Origin: Membranipora membranacea | Taxonomy: Eukaryota; Bryozoa; Gymnolaemata; Cheilostomatida; Membraniporidae | DNA: 64,000 nt | Assembly: GCA_914767715.1 (NCBI GenBank) | Contig: OU612068.1 | Location: 2,296,001 to 2,360,000 of the forward strand | Direction of reading: 5' to 3' | Part shown: piece by piece, positions 61,631 to 64,000 of the stretch | Layout of the letters: every line of letters starts with the position of its first letter | Numbering within the stretch: position 1 is the stretch's first letter | Position numbers and translations under genes: made by a program | Notes under the pieces: generated by a model | What the model saw: only the letters and a program-made list of their open reading frames with translations | What the model was told of the DNA's origin: nothing | Databases searched by the model: none

Positions 61631-63006
61631 ATGACTGATCTAGAGAAGATAGCACCTTCCGCTAAGCGTAAGTAGCCTTAGGCTTATCAGATGTATAATA
61701 TGCATTACCAGTGTTTTTGTCAGTTGAATTGGTAACAGGAAGCCCTATGTCTTGTGACGTGTCTAGCGAGCCTACATGGCCACAGATTGGCTTGAGATTA
61801 TAACACCCTAACCTTAGTTGTTACAAGCCTCATCTAATACAGGTAATTGGAATATCATCTTGCCGATCGTGAGACAATGACATAATCAATATTATATGCA
61901 AATTATCGCTTATTGGCGACAAGGTGGATGCACGCAATTATTATTCTCTTCTATGCTCCATCTTTCTGATTAAGTCTTTTCCGCTGACACTCATGACATA
62001 GTAATATTTGACCATTTCAACCTCATGTGTAAACGCGGCTTAATATTTTGGGCAGAGAGGTCATGGATTTATTTAGCGTTGTACAAACAAAAGGACAATA
62101 TACTGAATAATTAACTGGTGTATGCTTTCTGTTTATATCTAGTTTCCTTGATGATGCAAAGAACGATAGGATCACTTAGGTGGTGAAGAATTTGACGTCT
62201 ACTCTGTTACATGACCTGTTAACATCCATCAACTCTTTGCAAATGGTATGTTGTTTTCTTAAAGCAAAGTAGGCCCAAAGTTTATTAGTGTTTGATTTGA
62301 GGAACTACATCATACCTTAGAAGAGTAGAAGAAGTGCGCCTTTCCGCACAAAGGCTACTTGATTAAGCTCAAATTAGCTAGAATTGAGTACTAGCTAACA
62401 TTAACTCATCTAGCTAAATTTAATTTAAGAAAATATTTACTCCTCTACGGTACTAGTCAATGCTAGATGTTTAGACACTTTGAATAGTTTTCATTCTAAC
62501 GTGGCACCATTCTCCCTGGTGGCACTGAGGCGACTGTCACATCAGCTGATTCAATTCATTTGTGCAATCACAACGTAAAATCGCAAAGCTCATGCAAAAA
62601 CTACCAAACCTGACAAGATCACATCTGATCAGACAAAAGATAATTTTGCCGATGCAATACATTGGAAAAAAACATCTTTTGTTCGATCAGATGCTTTCAC
62701 ATTGCCCTCATTGCATAATATAAACATTCTCCTCTTGCAGGTGTATTGAGAGTCTTGCTGTACAGATCCAGACTGCCACGCTGTCATATCTTATACGTTG
62801 ACTGCACGCTGCCAACTCATCACCTGCTGCAAAGAACACTTCAACAAATCTTGTCCGCATTCGTACGGCCATACGAGCTGAGCTGCAGTCTCAACCATCT
62901 TAATATTAGCCTCAAGTTCTGCATTCAGCGTGCAATGAGGTATTGTAAGGTCAACATGACGTCGACATACATATTATTTAAATACCTACTAAGGATTATC
63001 CTATGA
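61631..63006 (+). CDS. Candidate two-exon gene, unknown
   Basis: Exon a 61631-61667 (MTDLEKIAPSAK, donor GTAAGT) and exon b 62741-63006 (acceptor ctcttgcag) join in phase to give AKRVLRVLLYRSRL and a further 80 residues. LLYR resembles the LYR motif of mitochondrial assembly factors, but the following residues do not support it. It may be a real short gene or chance; an intermediate exon could also exist. Confidence 0.22.
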
Positions 63007-63659
63007 CTGTCTTCTGACCTGTACACAGTGCTGTGCTTGATATATTCTCGTGTTTTTTTTACTTGACTTGACTTTTAGTAGCAACTTTTCAGGCTGAAAA
63101 AAGGATTAATTTTTTTGTTGAGGACATTGGGGTCAACATCGAGGTGCTATAGTTTTAATTTTGAGAAATCATCTGCTTAAATTTGTATCTTATTAAATAC
63201 AATATAACCTATCTTACAAGCTTTGTACCCATACCTTTCGCAAAATAAAACTCTTTGCTTGAATTGGCACCGTTTCTGTTATATCGCTGATCAAGTCGCA
63301 GCATAGATAACTAAATGGACATTGCTAGCTAACACACAGGATAACTCTATATGAAATGATGAACAAACAGTGTTGCGGGCCGTAGCTAACCTTTATTGGC
63401 GACTATCTAGTCATTAACAACCTGGTCAAATAGTTCACTGCTAAGAATTTCTTTGCCAGCCATCAAAAGTCAATTGTTTAGATGACTCATAAGGCAATTA
63501 ATCCTCATCTGCAAATTGAAAAAGCGTTTCTATTGCTCATTGTATACCTCTCTCTATGCGCAAGGTTATGTTTTATGTCCATAAAAAAAACTATAAAATA
63601 TCCCAGAAGTTGTCATGACACGTAAAATGAGAAGACAACTTCTTCTTATTTTTTTCCTT

Positions 63660-64000
63660 TGCCCCCTCCCTTTTTTCTCTTTTCTCCTCCCTCTTTCCCC
63701 CCTCTCACCGAGAAGTTTATCCCCGAGCCCTGCTGCAATCGACCATGCTAATCACTCAGCCACCCCTTCCCACTTAGGCTCTTAGATTTAACTTGAAAAT
63801 AAATGGGTAAAGTGTAATTTTGTTTGATTTTTCTTTTTTTTAAACTATAATGGCACATATTAGGCAAAAAATGTATAAAAAATGTTACATGCACATGCGC
63901 AACTGGATTTACTACACATATGTGGTTGAAGACAGGGCTTAGATACAGCCATTTCTTCTATTTTCCAAAATAACCTTTTTTGAAAAAAGTGTTATGAGGC
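63660..64000 (-). mobile_element. SINE head plus dispersed repeat, inverted copy of 54878-55150
   Basis: On the minus strand from 64000: the same sequence as 54878-55106, then the tRNA-like A box gtggctgagtgattagcatgg at about 63760-63740, then a pyrimidine/purine-rich tail. It is cut by the window edge, so its start is not seen. Confidence 0.7.

Noticed and set aside
1-64000. CRISPR array, operon, phage or bacterial defence genes
   Set aside because: No spaced direct repeats and no prokaryotic gene layout; all genes carry spliceosomal introns.

Overview
This window is nuclear DNA from an animal. Every recognisable gene is split by GT-AG introns, from about 40 nt to a few kb. There are no operons, no ribosome binding sites and no prokaryotic signals. 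The gene set is metazoan: a caspase, the centromere protein KNL2/M18BP1, mitochondrial TIMM17, the cilium-linked FAM227 family, HACD3/PTPLAD1 and UPF0462/C4orf33. AT-rich sequence, modest introns and an unusual ankyrin-caspase protein would suit an early-branching animal such as a demosponge, but I cannot fix the species from sequence alone.

Layout, left to right. 1-865 (-): 5' part of a secreted protein whose third exon resembles the first strand of avidin. 1915-7078 (-): ankyrin-repeat protein with a C-terminal caspase p20/p10 module. 9274-21222 (-): KNL2/M18BP1 in about 18 exons, with an N-terminal SANTA domain and a SANT domain; its introns hold a SINE, an RT remnant and three copies of one MITE. 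21.6-26 kb: repeats, including two decayed non-LTR reverse transcriptases and several foldbacks. 26761-30507 (-): complete TIMM17, whose first intron carries a near-perfect 725-bp foldback transposon with an 8-bp target duplication. 32228-41012 (+): FAM227-family gene with 13 exons. 41731-47721 (-): HACD3 with a tandemly duplicated 113-nt exon. 48856-53757 (-): secreted protein made of two UPF0462 domains. 53.8-64 kb: mainly SINEs, microsatellites, foldbacks and a long RT fragment, plus weak candidate exons near 61-63 kb.

The host genes do not form a pathway; they are ordinary neighbours. TIMM17 and FAM227 are head to head, FAM227 and HACD3 converge with about 0.7 kb between stops, and UPF0462 and HACD3 run head to tail. 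The most interesting points are the ankyrin-caspase fusion, the HACD3 exon pair that looks built for mutually exclusive splicing, the duplicated secreted UPF0462 protein with matching intron phases, and the young hAT-like foldback in TIMM17 intron 1. Exon limits come from hand translation, splice motifs and phase bookkeeping. Where phases did not close (KNL2 exon 5/6, UPF0462 exon 1/2) this is stated.
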